From Luteimonas sp. FCS-9 (lineage in GTDB: Bacteria; Pseudomonadota; Gammaproteobacteria; Xanthomonadales; Xanthomonadaceae): DNA of 64,000 nucleotides. The notes under the pieces were generated by a model, which made no database searches, was not told where the DNA came from, and saw only the letters and a program-made list of their open reading frames with translations. The stretch covers positions 62,001-126,000 of the forward strand of contig NZ_LASZ01000007.1 in assembly GCF_001014645.1 (NCBI RefSeq). Reading direction: 5' to 3'. Shown here in pieces: positions 1 through 7,649 of the stretch (the first letter of the stretch is position 1; each line of letters starts with the position of its first letter). A program made the translations under genes and the position numbers.

Positions 1-2
1 AT

Positions 3-219
3 CGGCACGGGCGTTTCCTGAAGTTGGGCCTTTATGTGCCACAGGGTTCTGACTTGGAGCGGAAGGAAATACGGTTTAGAAACGTTCTGATATGCCCCGC
101 CGCTCGTGGCGATGAGATTGACGCATGCGGGAGATGGTTTCGAGGAGGTCGTGCGCTCCGCCGCCAAGGCTATTCATGACTGCCTCCCCGGGTGGGGCCA
201 CATCAGGTGCCGTGCATGA
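3..219 (+). pseudogene. Possible decayed 3' end of an aminotransferase-like gene
   Basis: No intact frame covers this stretch, but protein-like pieces follow one another in different frames: KLGLYVPQGSDLERKEIRF in frame 3, YAPPLVA in frame 1 from about base 91, DEIDAC in frame 3, then GFEEVVRSAAKAIHDC in frame 1, ending at a TGA at 217-219. The order resembles the tail of fold-type I (class III-like) aminotransferases, where a PPL motif precedes a final helix. This is an inference from short motifs. Several indels would be needed, so the gene would be dead; its 5' part lies outside the window. Confidence 0.25.
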
Positions 220-498
220 AGACTCCCGCCGAGGCATACGCTTTAGCCACCTGAATTGTTCAGGAAGTGCTGGGTCGTCACCGCCATTTCAGTCGAGGTT
301 GCGCCTCGCAGGGCCGGTGATCCGGCGATACTGGTCGGGGCCAGCTATCAGGCACGCACGCAGTTGGGCGGCAGACTTGGTGGGCTGACATGTAGCAGAT
401 CATCGAGAGCGCCTGCCGCTGGCATCGCAGCCCGGCGTTTTGAGCGGCGGGCCGCCCCCAGCGCTTCAATAGCTCAAACCGCCGACTCAGGCTGGCCG
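220..498. other. Gene-free stretch
   Basis: No convincing gene, RNA or repeat was recognised. Open frames here are short and lack a ribosome site. It separates the decayed left-edge frame from the convergent DUF4411 gene. Confidence 0.4.
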
Positions 499-1023
499 TT
501 AAGGCTTGAAGACGAACGTAGGACGCGCGTGTGCGCGGAGCAGTTCGTAGATCGTGATCGTCTTCACATTGCCAATCTTGAGCGCCGCGTCGGGAATGGG
601 GACTTCCTTCCGCTTGTCCGGCTGCGACAGCTCTTGCGTCACTACAACATGGCCGTGGGCGCGCGCATAGGCCAACAGGAATGCATCTGCGCGCTTGGCC
701 TCAGCGAAGCGTGCCAGCGCAGCAGGCTGGTAGTGCTTGTCGGCTGCCGCCCAGCGCATGCAGTGGGCGTACTCATGCATCACGCCCGAATCGCCGACAT
801 CATCCAGGAAAAACCCGGCCGGCATGTCCTCGGCCCACTTGCGTGCTTCGTCGCCTTTTTTACCGGCAACCAGCTCTGCACGCACCTTACCGATGCTGTA
901 GATCACGCCTTTATCGAAGCCTTCGTGCACCCAATCCCAGAATCCTTCGCAGAACGCGAAGTGGTAGTGGAAATTCTTCCCCTGTATGAAGACGTTGGAA
1001 TCGATGATGTACTTGTCAGCCAT
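499..1023 (-). CDS. DUF4411 family PIN-like protein
   Basis: A 174-residue protein that opens with KYIIDSNVFIQGKN, the DUF4411 version of the PIN nuclease strand carrying the first catalytic Asp (D8). It continues with FCEGFWDWV and the GKVRAELVAG block typical of this family. PIN proteins are Mg-dependent RNases and often toxins. The start overlaps the end of the upstream ImmA/IrrE gene by 8 bases, so the two are translationally coupled. That pairing is frequent for DUF4411 and suggests a toxin-antitoxin or regulatory module. RNase activity is inferred from the family. Confidence 0.85.
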   Translation of the reverse strand: MADKYIIDSNVFIQGKNFHYHFAFCEGFWDWVHEGFDKGVIYSIGKVRAELVAGKKGDEARKWAEDMPAGFFLDDVGDSGVMHEYAHCMRWAAADKHYQPAALARFAEAKRADAFLLAYARAHGHVVVTQELSQPDKRKEVPIPDAALKIGNVKTITIYELLRAHARPTFVFKP

Positions 1024-2155
1024 TCTCGGCGCGTCCCTTTGCCAGCGTCACCACCGTGTCCGGCTTGACGTTCAATAGACTTGCAGCATCGCGCAGCAGC
1101 GTCTGACCGCTCATTGCACTCGCCACAATCGTTCGCGTGAACTTCTTGCTGTTCCGGATTGGAATCGTCACAAGCGCACTCGGTTTGCCCGTGGATTTGG
1201 CGCGCTGCGTATTGGCGGCGACTTCGTCGTAGAAGGCCTGGTCGACCAGCTTGCTGTCCAGCGCGCGCCGTGCAATGACAAGCTTGCTCACACGGAAGAA
1301 CTTGGCAATCTTGTCCACGTCTTGCGGGCCATTCCATCGCGCCAGGAAAGCATCCATCGGAACGAGCACGTCCGCCGCGATCCGATTGCAGAGGCGCTCG
1401 ACCGGACTTCCGAATTGTCCCGGCGCCACATCGGAAACGCCCGTCACCCCGAGCCAGATGTGGGCCAGCTCGTGCATGAGCGTGAAGACCGCGGCGACTT
1501 CGGCATCGCGACCATTGACGAAAACAAGCGGCACCAGCTTGTGCGCGATCGCAAAGCCACGAAATTCCTTTTCCGACAACGGACGACGCGTGTTGGATTT
1601 GACATAGCCCGTCTTGAACACCAGAACGCCTTTCGCCTCCGCCTTGGCGCTCAAGGCAGAGAAGTAGGAAGACGCGTCAGGACTTTTGCGGCGATCATCG
1701 TCCGTTATGCCAAGTTCGCGACGGATATCCGCCGCAATGTCGTCGGCGTTGCGTCTCTCTGCCGCTGCAAAGCGACCGACGAATGGAACCTCACCTGCAC
1801 CCGCGTCAGACAGGTACTCGGCCAACCAATTCTGCTTCGCCAACACATCCTCAAGCGTCTCGTGAAACGCTTCGCTCAGCGGTTCGGCATCCTGTACTTG
1901 GCGAAGATCGGGAATGCTGGGTCGCGCCACGACAGGCGGCTTCTCGAGGAACAAATAACCAAACGGAATACGCGCCTTCTTCGCAAGCTTCTCGGCCTGC
2001 GGGACAGTCAAATGTCCTTTGACGATGCGTTCGCGATCCCCGTCGCGTTTTGCGATGCTTTCGGCGAACCCGTGCAGGGACTCGCCCGCCTTATCGGCAG
2101 CCCAGTCCAGCACTTCACGGGAGAATTCCAGCGCCGCCACGTTCTTTTCCGCCAT
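1016..2155 (-). CDS. ImmA/IrrE family metallo-endopeptidase with N-terminal HTH-like region
   Basis: A 379-residue protein. Residues 1-75 look like the Xre-like helix-turn-helix seen in this family (LTVPQAEKLAKKARIPFGYLF). The zinc protease motif HELAH is at 228-232 (FTLMHELAHIWLG). The C-terminal 60 residues (SGQTLLRDAASLLNVKPDTV) look like another small DNA-binding segment. ImmA/IrrE proteins cleave partner repressors, as in ICEBs1 ImmA. Here the gene precedes and overlaps a DUF4411 PIN-like gene, so it is likely the antitoxin or regulator of that pair. Confidence 0.88.
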   Translation of the reverse strand: MAEKNVAALEFSREVLDWAADKAGESLHGFAESIAKRDGDRERIVKGHLTVPQAEKLAKKARIPFGYLFLEKPPVVARPSIPDLRQVQDAEPLSEAFHETLEDVLAKQNWLAEYLSDAGAGEVPFVGRFAAAERRNADDIAADIRRELGITDDDRRKSPDASSYFSALSAKAEAKGVLVFKTGYVKSNTRRPLSEKEFRGFAIAHKLVPLVFVNGRDAEVAAVFTLMHELAHIWLGVTGVSDVAPGQFGSPVERLCNRIAADVLVPMDAFLARWNGPQDVDKIAKFFRVSKLVIARRALDSKLVDQAFYDEVAANTQRAKSTGKPSALVTIPIRNSKKFTRTIVASAMSGQTLLRDAASLLNVKPDTVVTLAKGRAENG

Positions 2156-2673
2156 CCAACTTTGAACGGTTCATTAGAGCATACGCGCGTCGCACGAACG
2201 AAGAACGCAAGCATTCAAACCCGCTGCTGACTGCACAAGATCAGGGTAGAACGCGAAAGGAGCCGCCTTGCGCGCATCATCGAGCGCGTGTGGCGCTCTC
2301 ATCGGAACGCGGCGTTCCGATCGCAGTCGTCCAAGCCGTAGTGGCCTTGTTCCAACTTCGGAATTTCCCTACACAAGACCGCGGGCTTTCCTGACACAGT
2401 CGATCTTGACTCACAGCGCCATCCCATCGCAGACTCGGCGGCAAGGAGCGTAGAAACTCCTCAGGTAGCGGTCCCCACCTCCGTCAAACCGGTGGGTTTT
2501 TTGTGCCCGTGCACTTGCGGGCGCAGACCGACGCGATGCCTGCGTCGGGAGGGCGGCTAATACAACACCCCTCGGGGAAATACGCCCGCCGACTACCTGC
2601 GGTTTCTAACCTCCCGACTTCCCGTCCGCCGTCCCGCGGTGGGCGGGCCCTTCGATGGATTGAGGAGGTTGAG
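2156..2673. other. 518-bp gene-free region, with a terminator hairpin
   Basis: Contains the promoter side of the ImmA/IrrE gene and the leader of the XAC0095-like gene. A well-formed intrinsic terminator lies at 2474-2502, yet no protein gene on the + strand ends just before it. The 100 bases before it hold a short stem (GGAG..CTCC near 2445-2460). A small RNA ending at this terminator is possible but unproven. Confidence 0.4.
2474..2502 (+). terminator. Rho-independent terminator
   Basis: Stem CCCACC/GGTGGG (2474-2479 and 2491-2496) followed directly by six T residues. Such T-tracts are rare in this GC-rich window. It sits in a gene-free stretch, so it may end an unannotated small RNA. Confidence 0.7.
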
Positions 2674-3501
2674 ATGTCGAACCGAGAAGCGAACGATCGC
2701 GCCCTGCCGGGCTATGTGCTGAACGAGCCGGGGCAGTTGCGGCTCACGCAACTGCACGCCCATCTGGTGTTCCTGTCGCGGCTGGCACGGCCGCGCACGC
2801 TGGCGGAAGAACAGGACGATGTGCCCGAGGTGCGCATGGGCGAACTGGCGACCTGTCTTGGGTTGCTGGCGGAACAGGCGGCGTGGGTGCTTGAGGGGGT
2901 TTCGGGTGGCCTGGATGAGGAGCGCCCCCATCCCAACCTTCCCCCGCATGCGGGGGAAGGGGAAGGTCATGAGGGGGAGCGCGCCATCTCCGGGATGTCG
3001 CCGCAGGCGGGGCGGGGAGACGGCGACGAGGATGAGGCGCGCCCCCTCCCCAGCCCTCCCCCGCAGGCGGGGGAGGGAGCGGATCCCGGCGGCGGGAAGG
3101 GAGAGGGCCCCGGCGGCGGGGAGGGAGCGGATCCCGGTGCGGGGAAGGCAGCGGATCCCGGCACGGGGGAGGACGCCGGTGATGATGCGGGGGAGAACGC
3201 GCATCTCGCGCGCTTCGTCTACGGGGTGACGCTCGACCAGATGGATGCGCTGGATCGGTTGGTGCAGACGCTCACGGCGCATGGGGATGTGATCGCGTCG
3301 GGGAATGACGACCTGGCCGACGACACGCTGCCGGCGCTGGGGCAGGCGATCGTCGACGGCGCGGATGCGGTGCGGGCGATTCTCGAGCAGTTGGACGACC
3401 AGCGGCTCGCACAGGGTCGCAGGCCGCGCGGCGGTGTGCGGGAGGCGCGGCCGGCATATGGGGCCGTCTCGCAGCGCCCGTTGGGCGCCTCGCTGCACTG
3501 A
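2674..3501 (+). CDS. XAC0095-like protein with an in-frame repeat insertion
   Basis: A 275-residue protein starting at ATG 2674 behind GAGGAGG (2662-2668). Residues 13-78 (YVLNEPGQLRLTQLHAHLVFLSRLARP, PEVRMGELATCLGLLAEQ) and 177-245 (FVYGVTLDQMDALDRL, ADDTLPALGQAIVDGA; split here for length) resemble the Xanthomonadaceae XAC0095 family, whose function is unknown. Between them, residues about 84-176 are low-complexity PPHAGEG/ADPGGGKG sequence. This insert is encoded by a copy of the dispersed dyad repeats found elsewhere between genes. The two domain halves stay in frame, so the protein may still be made. The family call rests on recalled motifs. Confidence 0.75.
   Translation: MSNREANDRALPGYVLNEPGQLRLTQLHAHLVFLSRLARPRTLAEEQDDVPEVRMGELATCLGLLAEQAAWVLEGVSGGLDEERPHPNLPPHAGEGEGHEGERAISGMSPQAGRGDGDEDEARPLPSPPPQAGEGADPGGGKGEGPGGGEGADPGAGKAADPGTGEDAGDDAGENAHLARFVYGVTLDQMDALDRLVQTLTAHGDVIASGNDDLADDTLPALGQAIVDGADAVRAILEQLDDQRLAQGRRPRGGVREARPAYGAVSQRPLGASLH
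2923..3201 (+). repeat. Dispersed repeat expanded inside a coding sequence
   Basis: Begins with CCCCCATCCCAACCTTCCCC and its CCCCCGCATGCGGGGG dyad, the same element as at 48299-48338. It is followed by a second dyad CCCTCCCCCGCAGGCGGGGG and then by imperfect tandem units of GGGAGCGGATCCCGG. About 279 bp, a multiple of three, it keeps the host frame open. Confidence 0.75.
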
Positions 3502-3513
3502 TCGGTGCGACTG

Positions 3514-3539
3514 GCCGGGCACGCGCGCGCGTGCCCGGC
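3514..3539 (+). terminator. Strong GC hairpin after the XAC0095-like gene
   Basis: A perfect inverted repeat GCCGGGCACGCG/CGCGTGCCCGGC begins 12 bases after the stop codon and is followed by TCTT. The T-tract is short, so termination is plausible but not certain. Confidence 0.5.
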
Positions 3540-3743
3540 TCTTGCGATTGATGACGGTGCCCTTGGCGAGAAGTTCGTACCGGGGCCACCGAGGTGCCGC
3601 GATGCGCACGCTCGCGTCGTATGCATGCCCCACTGTCCGGCGGCACCGCGTCTGGTGCGCGGTGCGCCATGAAGGAGACTCTCCATGACCCTACGTCCGT
3701 TGGCTGCTGTCTGTTTCGCACACACGCGTCCGGAGGTTGCGCC

Positions 3744-4118
3744 ATGAGCAACGAGCTGCCGCCGCGCTACGCGCCGTTCGTGCGCCGCCCCAAGCCCTTG
3801 CCGCCCGAAGCCGAGCACGCGTTGAAGCGCTGGCGCTGCCGGGAGGCGCCCGGTCCCCTGTCTCACGTCGCCGACGATGCGGCCCTGGACGAGGCCGAGA
3901 CGATCAAGCCCCGCCGCGCGCGTCGGCCGCGGCGCTGTACGGTCGGGTCGGGCTCCTATCCCAGCCTTGATCGTTACCGGGGCGACGACGAGATTCCCAC
4001 GTTGCGTCTGCGAGGGCTGTGGCTGGAGGCACTGGGCTTCACCGTCGGCAGCCGGGTGCGGATCACGACCGAGGCGGGTGTGGTGACGTTGTCGGTGGAG
4101 GGGGAGTCGGAGGGATAG
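3744..4118 (+). CDS. SymE-like toxin-domain protein
   Basis: A 124-residue protein from ATG 3744, with CGGAGG 8 bases upstream. Residues about 85-120 (PTLRLRGLWLEALGFTVG, SRVRITTEAGVVTLSV) match the SymE_toxin domain: an AbrB-like swapped-hairpin fold that in E. coli SymE is an SOS-induced toxin acting on nucleic acids. The N-terminal 80 residues are Arg/Pro-rich and unlike E. coli SymE. An antisense RNA like SymR was not recognised. The setting is a cluster of toxin-antitoxin-like genes. Confidence 0.8.
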   Translation: MSNELPPRYAPFVRRPKPLPPEAEHALKRWRCREAPGPLSHVADDAALDEAETIKPRRARRPRRCTVGSGSYPSLDRYRGDDEIPTLRLRGLWLEALGFTVGSRVRITTEAGVVTLSVEGESEG

Positions 4119-4121
4119 GGA

Positions 4122-4218
4122 AAGCCCGTGCCCCCACCCGACACGCTGCGCGTGTCGACCATTCGTGCGTGCTCGCAGGGCAAAAGCGCCCGATCTTTCC
4201 CGCACGCGGGGGAGGTGA
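4122..4218 (+). repeat. Dispersed dyad element, split copy
   Basis: GCCCGTGCCCCCACCCGACA plus its short dyad ACACGCTGCGCGTGT at the left; the second dyad (CCCGCACGCGGGGGAGGT) is displaced about 40 bp to the right by foreign sequence. It starts just after the SymE-like stop codon. Confidence 0.7.
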
Positions 4219-4275
4219 TGTTCATGGCGCGACGGTTGTCGACAAGGCGCAGATGCGCGCGGCGCTTTCTCTCTG

Positions 4276-4728
4276 TTAAAGCGTCGCCGCATAGTCGAGC
4301 AATGCCTGTTCCTGCGCCTGCGTGGTGTCGTCAGCTGCGGCAACACAGCGCACCGCCGGCGCCAACAATGCAGCGGGCAATTGCATGACGATCGTCAGCG
4401 TACCGTTGCCGAGCAGACGCGCGCTCTCGACGCCGTCTGCGTCTTGAAGCCCGCGCAAATCGAGCCAGCTCTTCTTGCCCAGCCCACGGGCGGTGTCGAG
4501 CACGCCGAGATAGAAGCCCGGATAAGGTTCGCCGTGATCGCAAGGCGGTTGCTCACGACGCAGATTCGCATGGCGACTGGTCAACAGGCGTACGACATGA
4601 TCGCCGCCGCGCACCGGTGCGAGCACCAGGAGGAACTTGGGCTTGTACTCTCCGGTCGCTCTGTCGAGATAGAAGCGCGAATGACGCAGAACAGTCCCCG
4701 GCAGCAACCGCGCAGGCGCCCCGGACAC
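4276..4728 (-). CDS. Unknown protein partnered with a Panacea antitoxin; candidate toxin
   Basis: A 150-residue protein with a GTG start, 2 bases after the stop of the upstream Panacea-domain gene. The N-terminal half (PGTVLRHSRFYLDR, KPKFLLVLAPV, HVVRLLTSRHANLR) reads like a small beta-barrel, faintly reminiscent of PemK/MazF RNases, but no diagnostic motif was confirmed. A Gly-Lys-Lys-Ser-Trp-Leu-Asp-Leu stretch follows. Panacea proteins neutralise many unrelated toxins encoded next to them, so a toxin role is inferred from position only. Confidence 0.65.
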   Translation of the reverse strand: MSGAPARLLPGTVLRHSRFYLDRATGEYKPKFLLVLAPVRGGDHVVRLLTSRHANLRREQPPCDHGEPYPGFYLGVLDTARGLGKKSWLDLRGLQDADGVESARLLGNGTLTIVMQLPAALLAPAVRCVAAADDTTQAQEQALLDYAATL

Positions 4729-4730
4729 GC

Positions 4731-5291
4731 TTAGGCGCTCCGTGCCGCTTCGATGGCCTCGTAGTCGGCCGCCGCCTGCAAAACCGCTTCACGGTTCGGC
4801 GCATCGTCCGCGATTGCCAGCTCATACGGGATGGTGCGATCGCGCCCTTCACCCTCGGCCCACACCTTGGTCCACGCACCGTTCTCGGCGTGGGTGACGT
4901 CGATCATCTTCCCGGACAAGGTGCCGCGGTAACGGGCGGCCACCTGCTCCATCAAACGCAGCTCGCGCTTGCTGAAATGCGACGCGTCGAAGTCGATCCT
5001 CGGGACGACATTCTGTCGCTCGTAGTCGATGACCGGACGAGATTCGATGCGAATGGCAGCGGCCAGGTCGTCCTGCAACTCGTCCCATTCCTGCACGAGT
5101 TCGGAGGGCACCGGCCCCATTTTCCATGCCCGATACTCCAGGCCGGTCACACTACGGCCCGTCTGGCGGAAATGCTCGAAATCGAGCAGGTACAGCAGCT
5201 TGAACAGCTTGACCTTACCGAGCGCAACCGTGTTGTGGGCGAAATAGAGAATCGCCTGGATGAACTTTTCGCGGTTTCGGTTCTGCAACAT
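4731..5291 (-). CDS. Panacea (SocA/DUF4065-like) antitoxin
   Basis: A 186-residue protein. Residues 1-60 (REKFIQAILYFAHN, LGKVKLFKLLYLLDFEHF, GLEYRAWKMGPVPSEL) carry the Panacea/DUF4065 signature: an initial helix, the KLxKLLYLxD motif and the GPVP motif. The family includes the antitoxin SocA, which delivers its toxin SocB to ClpXP. The next gene follows after 2 bases on the same strand, the usual order for Panacea pairs. Confidence 0.88.
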   Translation of the reverse strand: MLQNRNREKFIQAILYFAHNTVALGKVKLFKLLYLLDFEHFRQTGRSVTGLEYRAWKMGPVPSELVQEWDELQDDLAAAIRIESRPVIDYERQNVVPRIDFDASHFSKRELRLMEQVAARYRGTLSGKMIDVTHAENGAWTKVWAEGEGRDRTIPYELAIADDAPNREAVLQAAADYEAIEAARSA

Positions 5292-5443
5292 ACGGGGCTC
5301 CCCGATGTGCCGGATGCGATGACGGCCGACATGACGTGGCCGGTGGATTTCAATGACCGGTTATTGTCCTGCGGCAGGCGGATTCCGGTCAAATACCGCT
5401 GTTCAGCGAGTGCGAGCCGTCGGGGCAAGGGTGCATGGGGGAA

Positions 5444-5502
5444 GGCCCGTGCCCCCACCCGACACGCTGTGCGTGTCGACCTCCCCCGCGTGCGGGGGAG
5501 GT
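5444..5502 (+). repeat. Dispersed dyad element, complete copy
   Basis: Clean example: GGCCCGTGCCCCCACCCG, then dyad ACACGCTGTGCGTGT, then CGA, then dyad CCTCCCCCGCGTGCGGGGGAGG. It lies just beyond the 3' end of the PAP2 gene. Confidence 0.85.
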
Positions 5503-5530
5503 GGGTTTTGAACCCAGATGAGGCGCCAGC

Positions 5531-6157
5531 TCAATCCCGCCAATGCCTGCGCGACTGCGGCTTCTCCGCGCCCGACAACGCAACACCGGCCTTCGCGAAC
5601 CAGCGTTCGGTGTTCGGCCTGGGAACGTCGCGCTCGGCGGCCAGCGCGACGAGGCCGGCCAGGCCGGCTGCGAGCGCGATGCCGCGGAAGTCGAGCGACA
5701 GGCCGCGCACCAGGCGCAGCGTGGCCAGGCAGGCGGCCAGGCCCAGCGCCACGCCGGCCATCACCTCGCTCGGCGGATGCGCGCCGGTCGGCACGCGCGA
5801 CCAGGCCACGAGCGCCGCGAGTCCGGCGCCAGCGAGCGTGGCCGCGAGGCGCAGGACGCGGTAGCGCGGGGGCACGAGCAATGCGAACAGCGCTGGCCAG
5901 GCGAGCCAGGCCAGCACGGCATGACCGCTGAAGCAGGTGAGGTTCCAGCGGCGGATGCCGGTGCCCCAGCCGTAGAACGCGATCTTGCTGGCGGCGACGA
6001 GCGCGAGACTGCCGGCGACGAGGGCGGCCCAGTGCAGCAGGCCGGCACCCGACAGCCGCGGGGCCCCGGGCCGGACCCGCAGCCAGAGGGCGACGGCGAC
6101 CAGCAGCGGCACGACGAGCACGGCGTCGCCGAGCAGGGTCAGGGCATTCCAGGGCAT
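5531..6157 (-). CDS. PAP2-superfamily membrane phosphatase
   Basis: A 208-residue inner-membrane protein with about five to six hydrophobic helices. The catalytic C2 motif SGH is at 77-79 (CFSGHAVLAW) and the C3 motif SRVPTGAHPPSE at 120-131, as in type 2 phosphatidic acid phosphatases. The C1 motif (KX6RP) is weak: K58 is present but no clear RP follows. Such enzymes dephosphorylate lipid phosphates such as undecaprenyl diphosphate or phosphatidate; the substrate here is unknown. Confidence 0.85.
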   Translation of the reverse strand: MPWNALTLLGDAVLVVPLLVAVALWLRVRPGAPRLSGAGLLHWAALVAGSLALVAASKIAFYGWGTGIRRWNLTCFSGHAVLAWLAWPALFALLVPPRYRVLRLAATLAGAGLAALVAWSRVPTGAHPPSEVMAGVALGLAACLATLRLVRGLSLDFRGIALAAGLAGLVALAAERDVPRPNTERWFAKAGVALSGAEKPQSRRHWRD

Positions 6158-6331
6158 GGGGATCCGGGTGGGGGAACCGGGCGCCGATCACGGTCGGAGC
6201 GGATCGATTGTAGGGACGCGCGATGGCGGCGGGCTGAAGGGCGGTCGCCAGCGGCCAGGTGCATCGCGGGCGTCGCTTTGGGCTACAATCATCGGCCGCC
6301 CTCCCCGCCTCGCGGTGGTCGGCCGGACGAC

Positions 6332-6408
6332 GCGCCTGTAGCTCAGCCGGATAGAGTAGTGGCTTCCGAAGCCATTGGTCGGGGGTTCGAATCCCTCCAG
6401 GCGCGCCA
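6332..6408 (+). tRNA. tRNA-Arg (anticodon CCG)
   Basis: A 77-nt cloverleaf: acceptor GCGCCTG (6332-6338) pairs with CAGGCGC (6398-6404), G discriminator and encoded CCA. The anticodon stem is GTGGC/GCCAT around loop TTCCGAA, giving anticodon CCG. The T arm is GGGGG-TTCGAAT-CCCTC. A truncated Fic gene starts 50 bp downstream, so this tRNA may have served as an integration site; no flanking direct repeat was identified. Confidence 0.97.
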
Positions 6409-6458
6409 ATTCGGTGACCTTCTGGTCGCACGATCAGCCCAAGTTGCGTGCGTCCGCT

Positions 6459-7181
6459 TTAGTCCACCAAGAGCTGCACGTAGCTCACATACAGGAAGCT
6501 TTGGTTGCGCGAGCGCCCTGTGGTCTCACGCAGCACATCGGCTGCCTGCAGGCCTTGGATGGCTTTCGCAGCGGTGGGGGGCGTGACTGACAGAAGCTGG
6601 GCCGCGCGATCGATCGTGATCCTCGGCATGGTGGGCAGCAGTTCGAACAGGCGGAGCGTGGCCAGCGTGCTGGTGCCGAGTTCCAGCACCCGTTTGCGAT
6701 CATCGGCGATGCGTGCGGCGATGGCGACGATGCTTCCCTGGGCCTCATCGGCCGCCGCTTCCACGGCCTCCAGGAAGAAGGACACCCATCCCTCCCAGTC
6801 GCCATCAAGGCGAATGGCGGAAAGGCGGTCGTAGTACGCACGCTGGTGCTTCTTCAGATAACCGGACACGTATAGCAGCGGCTCGGGCACGAATTCCCAC
6901 GCCTCCAGCAACATGGCGATGAGCAGGCGTCCAATACGACCGTTGCCGTCGAGGAATGGATGGATGGTCTCGAACTGGGCGTGCGCCAAGGCCACGCGCA
7001 CCAGGGGCGGCAACGTGTGCTCGGTATGATGGATGTATCGTTCCAGGTCGCCGAGGGCCGGACCGACGGCATTGGCCGGCGGCGGGACGAAGCGCGCATT
7101 GCCTGGCCGACTACCGCCAATCCAGTTTTGCGTGCGCGGCAATGACACGATCCTTGGATTGCGGCTGTACTGGCAAAGCAT
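6459..7181 (-). pseudogene. Fic/DOC family protein, N-terminally truncated
   Basis: A 240-residue frame with the catalytic Fic motif HPFLDGNGRIGR at 74-85, preceded by QNWIGGSRPGNARFVPPP, the usual flap segment. A C-terminal winged-helix region (RITIDRAAQLLSVTPPTAAKAI) follows. Related Fic proteins are near 370 residues. The first 130 or so residues, including the helices before the flap and any inhibitory motif, are missing; upstream sequence (7182-7300) does not encode them. The core could still bind ATP, but the gene is probably a remnant. Confidence 0.8.
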
Positions 7182-7300
7182 TCTTTACCAACGCGCCACG
7201 TTATTAAAGCATCCTTTCTTAACGGAGGAGCTACCGTCGCTTCAAGTCGGCTTCGCGCAACGTCATTGGTGAATGTCTCACCGGCCCGCCCCCCGCCCCG

Positions 7301-7498
7301 TCAGGCATCGAAGCGATACCCCACACCGTCGACAGAACGGATCCAGTCCTCTCCGCCGACCTCGGCGAGCTTGCGGCGCAGGTTCTTGACGCGGCTGTCG
7401 ACGGTGCGGCCGGTGACGATGCGGTGGTCCGCGTACAGCCGGTCCATCAGCTGGTCGCGCAACTGCACGCGGCCGGGAGATGCGGCCAGGCGATGCAT
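7301..7498 (-). pseudogene. Fragment of an OmpR/PhoB-type response regulator
   Basis: Sixty-five codons ending RTVDSRVKNLRRKLAEVGG and RSVDGVGYRFDA, the recognition helix and wing of OmpR-family DNA-binding domains. The receiver domain and the start of the effector domain are absent upstream (7499-7649). It is a decayed 3' end, like the neighbouring Fic remnant. The two suggest deletions or insertions between the tRNA and the ABC operon. Confidence 0.75.
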
Positions 7499-7649
7499 TT
7501 ACCGTCGGCCGAAGTAACAGCCGTGACCCGAAGGCATAAGCGGGCCTCCTCGCTTCATTGAGGGTTCGAATCAATGGGACGAGCGCATTCCAGGCAGGAC
7601 GGGACAGTTCCCTCGATCCAGCATCGCCGCGGCGTTCGCCGGGACGTCC

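Noticed and set aside
6459-7181. Intact Fic enzyme
   Set aside because: The frame begins in the middle of the conserved flap region, and the first third of the family length is missing.
7278-7574. A 98-codon gene next to the response-regulator fragment
   Set aside because: It is another frame of the same DNA with Arg/Pro-rich shadow composition.
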